Source: Hawksworthiomyces lignivorus
Taxonomy: Eukaryota; Ascomycota; Sordariomycetes; Ophiostomatales; Ophiostomataceae
Direction: 5' to 3'
Length of the DNA stretch: 55,530 bases
NCBI GenBank assembly: GCA_002917075.1
Contig: NTMA01000151.1
Coordinates: 1-55,530, forward strand
Position 1 is the first letter of the stretch. Every line of letters starts with the position of its first letter. The position numbers were made by a program, and so were the translations under genes. Shown here one piece after another: positions 23,612-33,172 of the stretch. Below the pieces are notes generated by a model. The model saw only the letters and a program-made list of their open reading frames with translations, was not told the origin of the DNA and ran no database searches.

Positions 23612-24849
23612 GGACCAACCCACTGCCTGCCTGCCTGCCTTGCTCTTTCCATCTTTGTCGTGAGCTCCTTCCCGCTTGACACTTGCAGCTAACCTTTTGT
23701 TTTCTGCCCCGTCCACAGGACGAAGCCAACCTCGCGCGCATCCGCGACAACCAGCGGCGGTCGCGCGCGCGGCGCAAGGAGTACCAGCAGGAGCTGGAAC
23801 AGCGCGTGCGGTCGTACGAGGAGCAGGGGATCGAGGCGTCGACCGAGGTGCAGCAGGCGGCGCGGCGCGTGGCCGAGGAGAACAAGCGGCTGCGGGCGCT
23901 GCTGCAGCACAACGGCGTGAGCCACGGCAGCATCGAGGCGTTTCTGCGCACGGGCGACTTTTCGGCGGCGCTGGCGACGACGACCATGGCGGCGGCGGCG
24001 GCGGGCGGCGTGCTGACGACCGAGGGCGCCAACGTGCAGATCCTCGAGCACCTGATGGTGCCGCGCTACCCGATCCAGTACGGCCAGACGCCGACGGCGT
24101 CGACGACGGCGCTGTCGGCCTCGGGCTCCGTGGGACCCAGCAGCCCCGTGGGAGAGGGCAGCAGTGGCCACAGCCGCGAGGCGTCTGTGACGACGTCGCG
24201 GTCGTCTTCGATGCGCGAGGGCGCGGCGGCGGCGGCGACATCTTCGCCGCCCCAGCCGAGCGGCAAGTCCCGCAGCGGCGGCGGCAGCAGCGGCGCCGGC
24301 GCCGGCGCATCGTCTTCGCACGGACACGGCGGCAGCAGCAGCAGCCGCAGCCACCACGGACACGGCCACGGACACGGACACGGACATGGCGGCGGCAGCA
24401 GCAGCCACGGGCACCGCAGCAGCGGCGGCGACAAGGGCAAGAAAGGCCCTGGCGGCCACGACTACAGCAACACGAGCAGCGGCGGCGACTACCTGACGCC
24501 GCACCACGGGTCGTCCTTTTTGCCGACGTCCTTTTACGGCCTCGACGCCACCAGCGCCGAAGACCTGCAGCAGTACGGCACGACCGAGCCGGCCTTTTTC
24601 GACTACAGCGTGTCGCCGCAGTACCTGGGCACGGGCGTCGGCGGCGGCAGCAGCGGTGTGAGCGGCAGCATGGGCGGCGTCTCACACGCCGCCACGGCCA
24701 CGACCACGGCGGGCGTGGCCACCACCTACTACGGCCACGTGCCGGGAATCGTTGCGGGTGACGCCGACGTCACCGCCTACATGCGCGAGTGCCCCGCCTG
24801 CATGTCCGGCATGGGCTGCTCGCTGCATGGGGGCTACTTTGACGAGTAG
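23593..24849 (+). CDS. bZIP transcription factor, Yap/RsmA-like basic region
   Basis: Two exons, 23593-23607 and 23719-24849, give 381 residues. Intron 1 starts GTAAGG and ends CCACAG; exon 1 encodes only MAPPN. Residues about 9-30 form the DNA-binding basic region (RIRDNQRRSRARRKEY, with Asn16 and Arg24 in the N-x7-R spacing), followed by a short coiled coil to about residue 72 (ENKRLRALL). This is the basic region of fungal Yap-like regulators such as RsmA, nuclear proteins that bind DNA as dimers. The rest is low complexity: Ser/Ala/Gly-rich, a His-Gly tract at about 203-238, and a C-terminal CPACMSGMGC (Cys363, Cys366, Cys372) that recalls redox-sensing Cys clusters (inference). The upstream region is long and CT-rich, with an overlapping upstream frame. 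Direct targets cannot be read from the sequence. Confidence 0.85.
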
Positions 24850-25690
24850 CTGAGTGCTTCAAGGAGAGCCGCTGCGCGTCCTAGAGGCGCGCGCGGGAAA
24901 GCGCAGGGATGAAGGAGAACCATATTCATTTGTAGTACCTTACTCTTCTCAGTGTAGATTTTTTTGGGTGTTCTTTTTTTATTATTATTATTCTACTGTT
25001 TTGTTTACGGGATATTTTGGCTGGGCATTTCATCATTCAGGGGGGGCAGAGACGAGCGAAACAAGGGAGGACGGGGAAAGGGAACAAGGGTGGGCGAGAA
25101 GGGAACAAGGGATCATTGAAAAGAAAACCATGTGCTGGTCACAAGTTTGGAAAAGGGACATCATATCTAACAAGCATTGGAGGAACACGACTTACACGAC
25201 ACATCGACACATAGCCTAATGGAATTGGGACTGGAGGCATTAGAAATAACTCGGGCACAAAGAGATAGAGAATCAATATTGGCAAAACATAGCAGAGCAC
25301 AGAATCTTGTCTCGGGCAGATTTTCATAAGATTTTCATAGCTATTTATATACCTTTGCCCCAATATGTCTCCTGCTCGCTACCAAATATAAAAAACGCCT
25401 TTCCGTTCCATACCCCAGTCGAGCGCCAAGAAAAAAAAAAAAAAACAAAAAAAAACAAGACGATAAGAAACCAAGGCAAAAACAAAATACCGAACAGAAA
25501 ATAATAGAAAATGAACAGGAAGCAGGACAATGTGGCGTCAGAACGAAACTTATGCTCCTATGCTGGTATCTTTTTTTTTTTTTGTGCATGTTGGGGATTT
25601 CTCTGTCCTTCTGAACCCCCCCCCGGCTCTTACCCCTACGACATGAGCGGACTTCAAAGCAGAGGAAGAGCCCCAGGGCCTCTCTCTCTC
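24850..25690. other. Spacer between two convergent genes
   Basis: Presumed 3' untranslated regions of the bZIP gene and of the phosphatase on the other strand. It contains an A-rich tract at 25430-25460, a T run at about 25570-25583 and a C run near 25617. No gene is seen. Confidence 0.6.
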
Positions 25691-26451
25691 TTACAAGAAG
25701 TAGTCGGCCACGGGCTTCTTGGCGGGCATGCCGCGGGAGTCCTGAGGCGCGGCGGCAAAGACGCGGTAGCGGCGACCGGGCCCGCGGCCGAGCCAGAGCT
25801 GGGCCTCCTCGAGGGTGCCGCGCGGGGGCGGGTTGGCGCCGTTCTCGCCGAGGCCGGCGCTGCGGCCGACGTCGCCGTTGCTGCGGGCAAAGGTGCCGAG
25901 GCCGGAGGCGTCCTCGGAGAGCTCGAGCAGGGCGGCAATGTTGCCGCAGCGGTAGCAGTAGTTGGGGGCGGACCAGACGGTGACGATGGTGCCGTCGAAC
26001 ATCTCTTTGAAGCCCTCCATGACGAGCTGGTGGGCGCGGGCGACGAGGCTGATGTCGTTGCGGTGGTTGAAGGCCTTGACGATGTTGGCGCCAAAGAGGA
26101 AGCCGGCGCCGCGCGGCGACAGGCCCCAGCCGTCGATGTCGTCCGGGTCGGACCACAGAAGGTCGCACATGGCGCCCTCGTGCGGCACCTCCTGCTTGCG
26201 GTCCAGCAGGCGGATCTTGTCGACGGTGTCGACGAGCGGGCTCAGGCCGCCGTGCACACAGAGCACGGCGCCCGCCGGGTTGCCGATGGAGCCGCCGCTG
26301 GACCCGGAGGCGCCCGACCCGGGCGGGCCCGTGCGCGCAGGCCCGCCGTCGGACGCGGCGGAGCCCTGCGAGGACGACCCGGACGACGAGAAGCTGGTGC
26401 TGGGGTCGACGCCGGCGCCGATCACGCCGAGGCCACTGCCGGCACCGTTCG

Positions 26452-26482
<31 letters not shown>

Positions 26483-27350
26483 GCTCGCGGCTAGGAGCTG
26501 CTGGTGGAGCATCTGCTGCTGGTGCTGCTGCAGCTGGGCGGAGGCGCCGCCGCCTCGTGACAGGCGCTGGAAGCGGCTGACGATCTGGCCGTCCGAGTTG
26601 CAGACCTCGATCTCGACCTGCTGGTCGACATACTCCTGGGCGGAGACCTGGTCGTTGGCTGGGCCCAGGGTGTTGGAAGCACCGAGGACGATGGCGGCCA
26701 GCGCCAGGTAGTCGAAGACGTCGCAGCAGTAGCGCCAGACGTTGGCGCTGCCGTACTTGCGCAGGCACTCGTCGTAGAAGCCGTAGACGGTGGTGATCTG
26801 GCGCGACTCGTGGTTGCCGCGGATAAGCGTCATGCGGTCCGGGTAGCGCACCTTGAGGCACAGCAGCAGCAGAAACGTCTCGATCGAGTAGAAACCGCGG
26901 TCGACAAAGTCGCCCATGAACAGGTAGTTGGTGTCGGGCACGTCACCGCCGACGCGAAAAAGCTCCATGAGGTCGTGGAACTGGCCGTGGATGTCACCGC
27001 AGATCTGAGGAAGTTGAGTTAGTGAAAATCGATGGCCAAAAAAAAAGGTCAAAGAATTCGAAGAGAAAGTGCCATACGGTAACCGGCGCAGTCACTGTGA
27101 CCACATTGCCCTCCTCGATCAAGAGCTCGCGTGCCTTGTGGCACAGCTCCCGGACTTGCTCCTCGGGGATGGGGCGACACGCCCGCAGCTGGGCGATGGC
27201 TCTGTTAAGAAAGGCTGTCAGTATGCAAGAGATCCATGACCAAAAACTTTCCCCTCTTTCCTCCAGGGGCATAGAACATCAAAATAACAGAACACGGGAA
27301 AACCAGAAAACCAGAATTGGAGGCGTTTCGTACTGATCAATGTCGCTCAT
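25691..27350 (-). CDS. PPG1: Serine/threonine protein phosphatase, PP2A-like PPG1 type
   Basis: Three exons on the minus strand, 27350-27334, 27201-27078 and 27004-25691, give 484 residues. Donors are GTACGA and GTATGG, acceptors ACAG and TCAG, and the joins restore [20 protein letters not shown] and TVTAPVTICGDIHG. The PPP metal and phosphate motifs are all present: GDIHG (50-54), GDFVDRG (78-84), GNHES (110-114), HGG (298-300) and RAHQL (His372). The C terminus is DYFL, the tail whose Leu is methylated in PP2A. A 141-residue insert (about 154-294) lies between [10 protein letters not shown] and LCVHGG; it is Gln-, Ser- and Gly-rich with a pure Gln run. Ppg1 is a PP2A-family catalytic subunit; in yeast it works with Far-complex scaffolds in autophagy and glycogen control. 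A shorter insert here is, as I recall, usual in related fungi. Confidence 0.9.
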
Positions 27351-28125
27351 GGCTGGGAAGTCTCGTCACAAGCAAAGACGTCTCTGGCTATTTGCTGGAG
27401 GTCTTGTTTGGGGGGGGGCTCACTCAAGGCAAGCAGAACAAACAAAAACGAGGAAAAGAAGCAGCTATCTCTTCATGACGAATCTCACATCGATAGTATA
27501 TTCGACGAAAGATCAAATTGAACTGAGTGGCGGGGGGTTGGAAATGTGACAAGAGGGCTAGCGATGTATGTATCGCGACAATTTAGTGATGTTGCGCAAG
27601 AGAGATACGCAGTATTACGGAGTAGTCCTACAGCCTAGGATGCTTAGGCCCTGGCAAATTTAGGTGGAACCTCCCACTAGTTAGCGACTGCTGCTGAATT
27701 GGAGTTTTGCGCGTGGACCGTTTGAATCGCCACGGCTGAATTAAAAAAAAAAAAAAAAATAGAATAAAAAATGGACAAAAAGGGAAAGAGCCACCGAAAA
27801 GACAAAGCTGATGAATTACATAATACAGAGAATGCAGAAAAATAAAGAAAATACACGTGATCACACTTTCCGATTGACCGTTCTAAGAGACCCATAAATT
27901 ATTCTTCATCTAAGCTCTGTGATTGGGTGGCTGGCAGCAAAGGGACCTCACGTTAGCAGACTTTCGATTTTTGCTATAAGAAAAAAAAAAAAAAACCTCC
28001 AAAAGCTCGACCTCGTACGGTGCCGTCCTGCTTGATATCGCATCCCAAGCGACGACTACACGCAATTACTTTCACTCTTCATCCCGAAATCTTTTTTGGG
28101 TGGAGGCCGAAAAGCAGTCGCCAGC
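27351..28125. promoter_or_regulatory. Divergent promoter region, PPG1 and mL44
   Basis: This 775-bp spacer lies between head-to-head starts. It contains A runs at 27744-27759 and 27980-27994 and a CCAAT-type ATTGG near 27923. No gene is seen. Confidence 0.5.
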
Positions 28126-29580
28126 ATGAAGAGAGTACGGGTGCAGAGAATAGCAGGGCAATTGCTGGCCCCAGCTGCTGTGCGGCCGCCAGCAGCCGCC
28201 GTTCTTCTGTCCTCGTGCTCCTCCTCCTCACCCGCCTTCTCACCACTCGCCTCTACTTCCGCTTCCGCCTCCGCCTCTAGTCCTCTCAGTGCTTCTCTCC
28301 GCCGCCAATCGGCAAGAAGACACCAGTCAACGGACGCCACCACCGCTGCAACAGCTGCCACCGCCTCGCCCGTCATCCCGACTCCCTCTTCCTTTACCGC
28401 CTCCACCACCAACACCGTCCCCGGCCTGGGGCCCAGCACCAACCCCCGCTTCCCCGAACTCTTTCCTGAGGCCGCCAGCTCGCCGGCGTACCCGTCGCCG
28501 CTTCCCGAGCGGGCACGGTCGTCGGCCAAGCTGGCGGCCCTGCACGCTCGGCTGGGCCTGTCGCAGCGGCTGCCGCTGGAGACGCTGGCGCGGTGCCTGG
28601 TGGACGCGTCGGCGGACGCGAGCCCGCGGTTCAACAATGCCAGCCTGGCGTACCTGGGCGCCACGCTGATCCACTACCACGCGAGCGAGTGGCTGCTGAG
28701 CCGCTACCCGCGCCTGCCCATGGTCATCCTGTACGCGGCCATGAAGGCGTACGCGGGGCCCGCGGCGCTGGCCGACGTCGCCCGCCAGTGGGGCGTCGAG
28801 GCCGCCGCCGCGCCGGGCGCCGAGGTCGACCCGGGCCTGCTGCAGTACTCGCTGGTGGGCGACCGCCAGGTCGTGCGGCGCTGGGGCTACCAGCGCGCCG
28901 AGGCGGCCCACCTCAAGAAGTACAAGTGGCGCCACGGCATCAGCAGCCGCGTCGTGCTGGACGACGACTTTGGCGACACCGTGGCGGGAGAGGAAGCGGC
29001 GGTGGCGGCGAGCGGTGAGGAAGATGTGGACGCCTCGTCTGCCGCCGAAGAGGGAGGAGCCGCATCCGGCCTCAACGCCCTCGCCCTCGGCGGCTCCATG
29101 GACGCCGCCGCCAAGACCAAGATCGCCGCCGACGCCCACGCCAACTTTGTGCGCGCCGTGGCCGGCGCCGTCTACGCCCACGGCGGCGGCCGCGCCGGCG
29201 TCCGCGCCTTTGTGCGCGCACACGTGCTGTCGCGCCAGCTCGACCTGGCCGCCCTCTTCCGCTTCAAGCTGCCCACCCGCGAGCTCGCCTACCTGTGCGC
29301 CCGCGAGAACTTTGCGCCCCCCGTCGCCCGCCTCGAGGCCGAGACCGGCCGCCAGTCCCGCACCCCCGTCTTCGTCGTCGGCATCTACAGCGGCGCCGAC
29401 AAGCTCGGCGAGGGCGCCGCCGCCAGCCTCGACCACGCCCGCGCAAAGGCCGCCATGAACGCCCTCAAGGCCTGGTACCTCTACAGCCCCGGCGAGAACG
29501 CCCGCGTCCCTAGCGACATGCTGCTCGAGGGCGCCGAGCCCTGGGAGCCCGCGTACGTCGACATTGGCGAGATCTTGTAA
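28126..29580 (+). CDS. MRPL3: Mitochondrial large-subunit ribosomal protein mL44 (MRPL3 family)
   Basis: Single exon, 484 residues from the ATG at 28126, which follows CAGC; the longer open frame upstream begins only with TTG. The N terminus (MKRVRVQRIAGQLLAPAAVR, then Ser/Ala/Arg-rich to LRRQSARRHQST) is a mitochondrial presequence. Residues about 130-330 form an RNase III-like domain (FNNASLAYLGATLIHYHASEWL and following), without an obvious catalytic acidic signature. The C-terminal part, about 385-460, is a dsRNA-binding domain ending in the Ala-rich helix HARAKAAMNALKAWYL. This pairing defines mL44/Mrpl3, which binds 21S rRNA in the mitoribosome large subunit and has lost nuclease activity in known members. 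An acidic, Ala/Gly-rich insert splits the first domain. It is convergent with the phospholipase gene, with stops 280 bp apart. Confidence 0.88.
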   Translation: MKRVRVQRIAGQLLAPAAVRPPAAAVLLSSCSSSSPAFSPLASTSASASASSPLSASLRRQSARRHQSTDATTAATAATASPVIPTPSSFTASTTNTVPGLGPSTNPRFPELFPEAASSPAYPSPLPERARSSAKLAALHARLGLSQRLPLETLARCLVDASADASPRFNNASLAYLGATLIHYHASEWLLSRYPRLPMVILYAAMKAYAGPAALADVARQWGVEAAAAPGAEVDPGLLQYSLVGDRQVVRRWGYQRAEAAHLKKYKWRHGISSRVVLDDDFGDTVAGEEAAVAASGEEDVDASSAAEEGGAASGLNALALGGSMDAAAKTKIAADAHANFVRAVAGAVYAHGGGRAGVRAFVRAHVLSRQLDLAALFRFKLPTRELAYLCARENFAPPVARLEAETGRQSRTPVFVVGIYSGADKLGEGAAASLDHARAKAAMNALKAWYLYSPGENARVPSDMLLEGAEPWEPAYVDIGEIL

Positions 29581-29860
29581 GACAGAGTGAAAGACCAGGA
29601 AAACAAAGAAGAGAAATTCAGGCAGAAAAAAAGGGAATCTGAAAAGCAAAGGGAAAAGGGAGAGGTAGCCTAGGCTAGGCAGAAAGCAGGGGCGTGGATG
29701 ATGCCAAAGAAATCTCATGTATTATTACTGCCATGACTACTATACATATAAATGCATTTAAAACTTTCTATACAACTCGTTGTGCAAATCATGGAAAGGA
29801 CCCGGCTGGGCCTTGTTCCGTCTAGAAAATTGTATCCTACAGAAATCTCTTCCCTGCAAC

Positions 29861-32680
29861 CTAGTCAAAGTCGTCCCCGCCCAGCCGGTCGGCCTTGCCT
29901 AGCTGCACTAGCCGCCGCCGGCGGGCGCGCGCCGCCTGCCGCGCCTCGGCGGCCAGGCGCAGCTGCTTCTTGCGCTCGTAGACGGCGCGCACGGTGGCGC
30001 GGATCTGGGCAGCGCCCTCGGCAAAGTTGGCGCGGGCCAGGGCGACGGCGGCGTCGACCTGGGCCGGCGTGTAGACAAAGTTCCACGTGCTCATAAAGTC
30101 GCTGGTGGCCGGGTCGACGCCGGGCACCTTGGCCTCGTTGGCCAGGTACGGCAGGTAGACGAGCGTGAGCCCGGCGTCGGGCGCCGTCAGCCGCCAGTGC
30201 GTGGACGCGTCCAGAGGCGGGGCGGCCGCCTCTGCCGTCGCTTCGCCGCTGCTGTTGCTTGCATCGGCCACCCGCTCCTGCGTCGAGCCCACCCAGACGG
30301 TGCAGTAGCCCAGCTCGCGGGCGACCGCACGGGCGTTGGCGGCCTCGGACGTCCTGGGCGAGCGTTCCTCGTCCGCCGCCTTGCTGCCGCTGGCGGTCCC
30401 CGCCTCGATCTGGCCTTCGGCCTGGTCGATCTTGGCCTGTGTCAGCCTGGCCTCGGCCGCGCCCGCGCTCGTGCTCGCGCCCGCGCCGCCGGCCTCTGCC
30501 AGCTGCCGCGCCGTCTTGGCGGGCGGGTCGTCGGGCGACGGCCAGCCGACACCGACGGGCCAGCCCTTGACGCCACGCTGGCGTGCGTAGCCGTCGGCGA
30601 CGCAGAGCCAGTTGTCGCGCTTGACGTCGGCGGAGGCGTCAAAGACGACGACGATCTCGACGCCGCGCGCGGGCCGCAGGAACGGGTACAGCGGCAGGTT
30701 GTTGGACATGCCGGCGTCCATGAGCTGGATGTGGCGGCGCGCGAGCAGGCCCGGCGGCACCGTGGGCGGCAGCAGCTCGGGCCGCATGCCGTAGACCGGG
30801 TTGGGCAGCGTGGCCGGCTCGATCGGGTGCACGCGGCTGAGGTCCTCGCTGCGGCCCCAGATCAGCTCGTCCACCGCGCCCAGGCCGGCCAGGCTCTGCA
30901 CCACGGGGCGCACCTCCTTGTAGTAGTGGCTGAGCGTCGCGCAGAACGCGCTGCCAAAGATGCCCAGCAGCAGCGGCAGCCGCACCTCGGGCGCGTGGTA
31001 CGCCGCTGCCTCGTCGTAGTCATTGTAGCCGTAGGCGCCGCCCTGCTCGTTCGGCGACAGCGGCGGCGGCTCGTCGCGGCCGCCGCAGAACGTGCGGCCC
31101 AGCGCCCACGTAGGGATGCCCGCACCGAACTCCTCGCAGAACACCTCGTAGGGGCTGATCTCGAACCACTGGAACCAAGGGCCCTTCTTTGCCTGCTCGC
31201 CGACGGCGTCGGGCGGCGGCGGCTCGCTGGCGGCCTCTGCGCTCTTTTTTGCCGGCGTCTTTTTTGTGTTATCGCTCCCCCTGCCGCCGTCGACGCGGTC
31301 GTCGTCGTCGTCCAGGCCCGGGATCTCGTGGCGCACCGCCGTGTAGATGGGCATGGGGTTCTGGCCGCGGTCCAGGTAGCGGCGCTGGTTGGAGATCTTG
31401 AAGTCGCGGGCGTCGACGCCCAGCTCGCCCTTGGGCACCAGCAGGCGCGCGGCCAGCAGCGTGCCGTAGACGTCGACGAGGCCGAACTTGGCGCCCGCCG
31501 GGTCGGCGCGCAGCTTCTCGACCACGCCGCTCAGCAGACACTTGTTGGTGGGCGCCGACGTCAGCAGCGCAAACGCCTCGGGCGGGTGCGCAATGTGCAC
31601 GCCCAGCCGCGCCCGCAGGTGCTGCGCCAGCAGGTCCAGCCGCTGCCGCGTGAACGACGCAAAGTACAGCGCCTGCAGCCAGCACGACCCGCTGACCCCC
31701 GCCGTGTACGTGGCGCAGTCGAACAGGCCGTCCTCCGCCGCCGCCAGCAGCGACCCCGTCCCCGCCACCAGCGCCCGCAGCCCCCCGCCCGACCCGCACA
31801 GAGCGATCACCGGCACGTCGCGAGGGTCCACCGCCTCGTCCGCCGGCAGGTCTAGGTACCGCGCCAGCGCCGCCGCCGTCGCCCGCCCCCGGTGCGCCCG
31901 GAACGCCCGCTCCTCACCGCACAGCGCATCGCCACTGCCACCGCCGCCGCTGCCGGCGTGGACGACGCGCACGTGCGCCTCGTACTGCACCTCCGGATTC
32001 ACCAGCGGGTCGCGCGCCTCGCGCCAGATCTCGTCCGCCAGCGACCCCGGCGCCTGCGACAGCTCCCGCTGCAGCTTCCGCACGAACCCGGGCACCATCT
32101 TGGACCAGTCCGGCAGCAGCAGGTCGGCCACCTTGTCGGGCACGGCGCCCCAGTCGATGCTGGCCACCTCGCGGAACCAGTCGCTGACGCCCTTGTCGCT
32201 GCCGTTGTTGTCGTTGCTACCATTGTCGCCGTCCTTGCTGACGCTGTTGCCGTCCTTGCTGTCCTCTCGCTTCCCATTTTGGACCCACGCCTGCTGTCCC
32301 ATCTGCTGTTCTCGCAGCGCGCCAGCATTGCCGGGCGGCTCAAGGCGTATGTGCCTCCCGCCAGGACACAAGGAAAGTGTAAGAAGACAGCCTAGAGCAA
32401 TGATAGACGTTGCTGTCAAAATGATTTTGTCTTGTCTGTGCTGGCTATGCTTTGGTGCTGTGCTCGAGGATGACGTAGATAAACCCCGGCAAGACGGAGC
32501 CAGCGCAGATCGCGTCCGTGCTGTGGCAGCTCGCGGCCCGAGCCGGGCAGTGACCAAGGATCTACTCACATTGCCATAGCTCCTTTTCAACTGACAAGCA
32601 CGAGAATTTCTGTGTCGTAGACATTGTCGAGCCGACGCTGCCGTTGACGCCGCCGATGACGTGATGTCATATGGCCGCAT
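29861..32680 (-). CDS. Cytosolic-type phospholipase A2 with mitochondrial-like N terminus
   Basis: Open over 939 residues from the ATG at 32680. The N terminus is Arg/Ser/Ala-rich without acids except one early Asp, and includes RGLSTSSSS, a plausible mitochondrial cleavage region. A hydrophobic segment follows at about 86-105 (IILTATSIIALGCLLTL), then an Asp/Asn/Gly-rich linker. The catalytic region has the oxyanion loop GSGGG (296-300), the nucleophile motif GVSGS (Ser330) and the catalytic Asp655 in DAGMSNNLP, the Ser-Asp dyad of the cPLA2/lysophospholipase family. The enzyme should release fatty acids from glycerophospholipids. Fungal relatives include Aspergillus PlaA. The C terminus is an Ala/Arg-rich helix. 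A GTGAGT occurs at 32669-32564 distance from the start (positions 32564-32569), but the only close acceptor breaks the frame, so no intron is called; an N-terminal intron is not excluded. Confidence 0.85.
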   Translation of the reverse strand: MRPYDITSSAASTAASARQCLRHRNSRACQLKRSYGNVSRSLVTARLGPRAATARTRSALAPSCRGLSTSSSSTAPKHSQHRQDKIILTATSIIALGCLLTLSLCPGGRHIRLEPPGNAGALREQQMGQQAWVQNGKREDSKDGNSVSKDGDNGSNDNNGSDKGVSDWFREVASIDWGAVPDKVADLLLPDWSKMVPGFVRKLQRELSQAPGSLADEIWREARDPLVNPEVQYEAHVRVVHAGSGGGGSGDALCGEERAFRAHRGRATAAALARYLDLPADEAVDPRDVPVIALCGSGGGLRALVAGTGSLLAAAEDGLFDCATYTAGVSGSCWLQALYFASFTRQRLDLLAQHLRARLGVHIAHPPEAFALLTSAPTNKCLLSGVVEKLRADPAGAKFGLVDVYGTLLAARLLVPKGELGVDARDFKISNQRRYLDRGQNPMPIYTAVRHEIPGLDDDDDRVDGGRGSDNTKKTPAKKSAEAASEPPPPDAVGEQAKKGPWFQWFEISPYEVFCEEFGAGIPTWALGRTFCGGRDEPPPLSPNEQGGAYGYNDYDEAAAYHAPEVRLPLLLGIFGSAFCATLSHYYKEVRPVVQSLAGLGAVDELIWGRSEDLSRVHPIEPATLPNPVYGMRPELLPPTVPPGLLARRHIQLMDAGMSNNLPLYPFLRPARGVEIVVVFDASADVKRDNWLCVADGYARQRGVKGWPVGVGWPSPDDPPAKTARQLAEAGGAGASTSAGAAEARLTQAKIDQAEGQIEAGTASGSKAADEERSPRTSEAANARAVARELGYCTVWVGSTQERVADASNSSGEATAEAAAPPLDASTHWRLTAPDAGLTLVYLPYLANEAKVPGVDPATSDFMSTWNFVYTPAQVDAAVALARANFAEGAAQIRATVRAVYERKKQLRLAAEARQAARARRRRLVQLGKADRLGGDDFD

Positions 32681-33172
32681 GATCTTTTGAATTGCACAGG
32701 AACCGAGAAAGAGAGCTCTGAAAAGGCAGACAGAAGGTCTTTGCAGGACTTCTCAAGCATTCATTATGGTCCAATTGCACACATGAATCGATATCTGCTC
32801 GATTGAGCAGATTGCAGTCGGTTGTGATCGTATGTGAAGTAGTTGTTTGTTTTTTTTCTTACATGTGGGCAGCCGCAGCTAAGCCTTAAGCCTAAGACGC
32901 GGGATTGACGGGCTCACGGGTTCAGGGGAATGCAAGGCTAAGCTTTTGGCTCCTAGCGGAAGGGAATGGCCGCTAAACGCCACTTATCAGCAGCCAGTCT
33001 CACACCTAAACTCGCTAGACAAAGTGCTTGCCCGGTGCTTTTCATTTCATTTCATTCCATCGCATTATTTAGATTGACTGCCATTTGCTATTTGCAGGGT
33101 TTTTTTTAGGGGCTCTTCTTTTCAAAGATGAAGTTTTGTATTTCTGGAATTAAATTTTCTTTTTCTTTTCTT
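32681..33172. other. Spacer between two minus-strand genes
   Basis: About 490 bp: promoter and leader of the phospholipase gene plus the 3' region of the dehydrogenase-like gene lies on the other side (they read in tandem on the minus strand, the dehydrogenase being upstream). T runs occur at 32849-32857 and 33099-33106, and ATTTC repeats near 33042. No gene is seen. Confidence 0.5.

Noticed and set aside
23534..24761. Long alternative frames on both strands across the bZIP gene
   Set aside because: Arg/Ala-rich shadow frames; only the called frame carries the bZIP motif.
28327..29718. 463-codon minus-strand frame opposite mL44
   Set aside because: Ala/Gly/Val-rich shadow; mL44 on the plus strand is recognisable over two domains.
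30197..31855. 552-codon plus-strand frame opposite the phospholipase gene
   Set aside because: Antisense shadow of a GC-rich gene: Arg/Ala/Val/Gly-rich, no motif, while the minus-strand frame has intact catalytic motifs.
32564..32569. GTGAGT donor near the start of the phospholipase gene
   Set aside because: The nearby acceptor shifts the frame into a stop, and the open frame through it encodes a plausible targeting and membrane segment.
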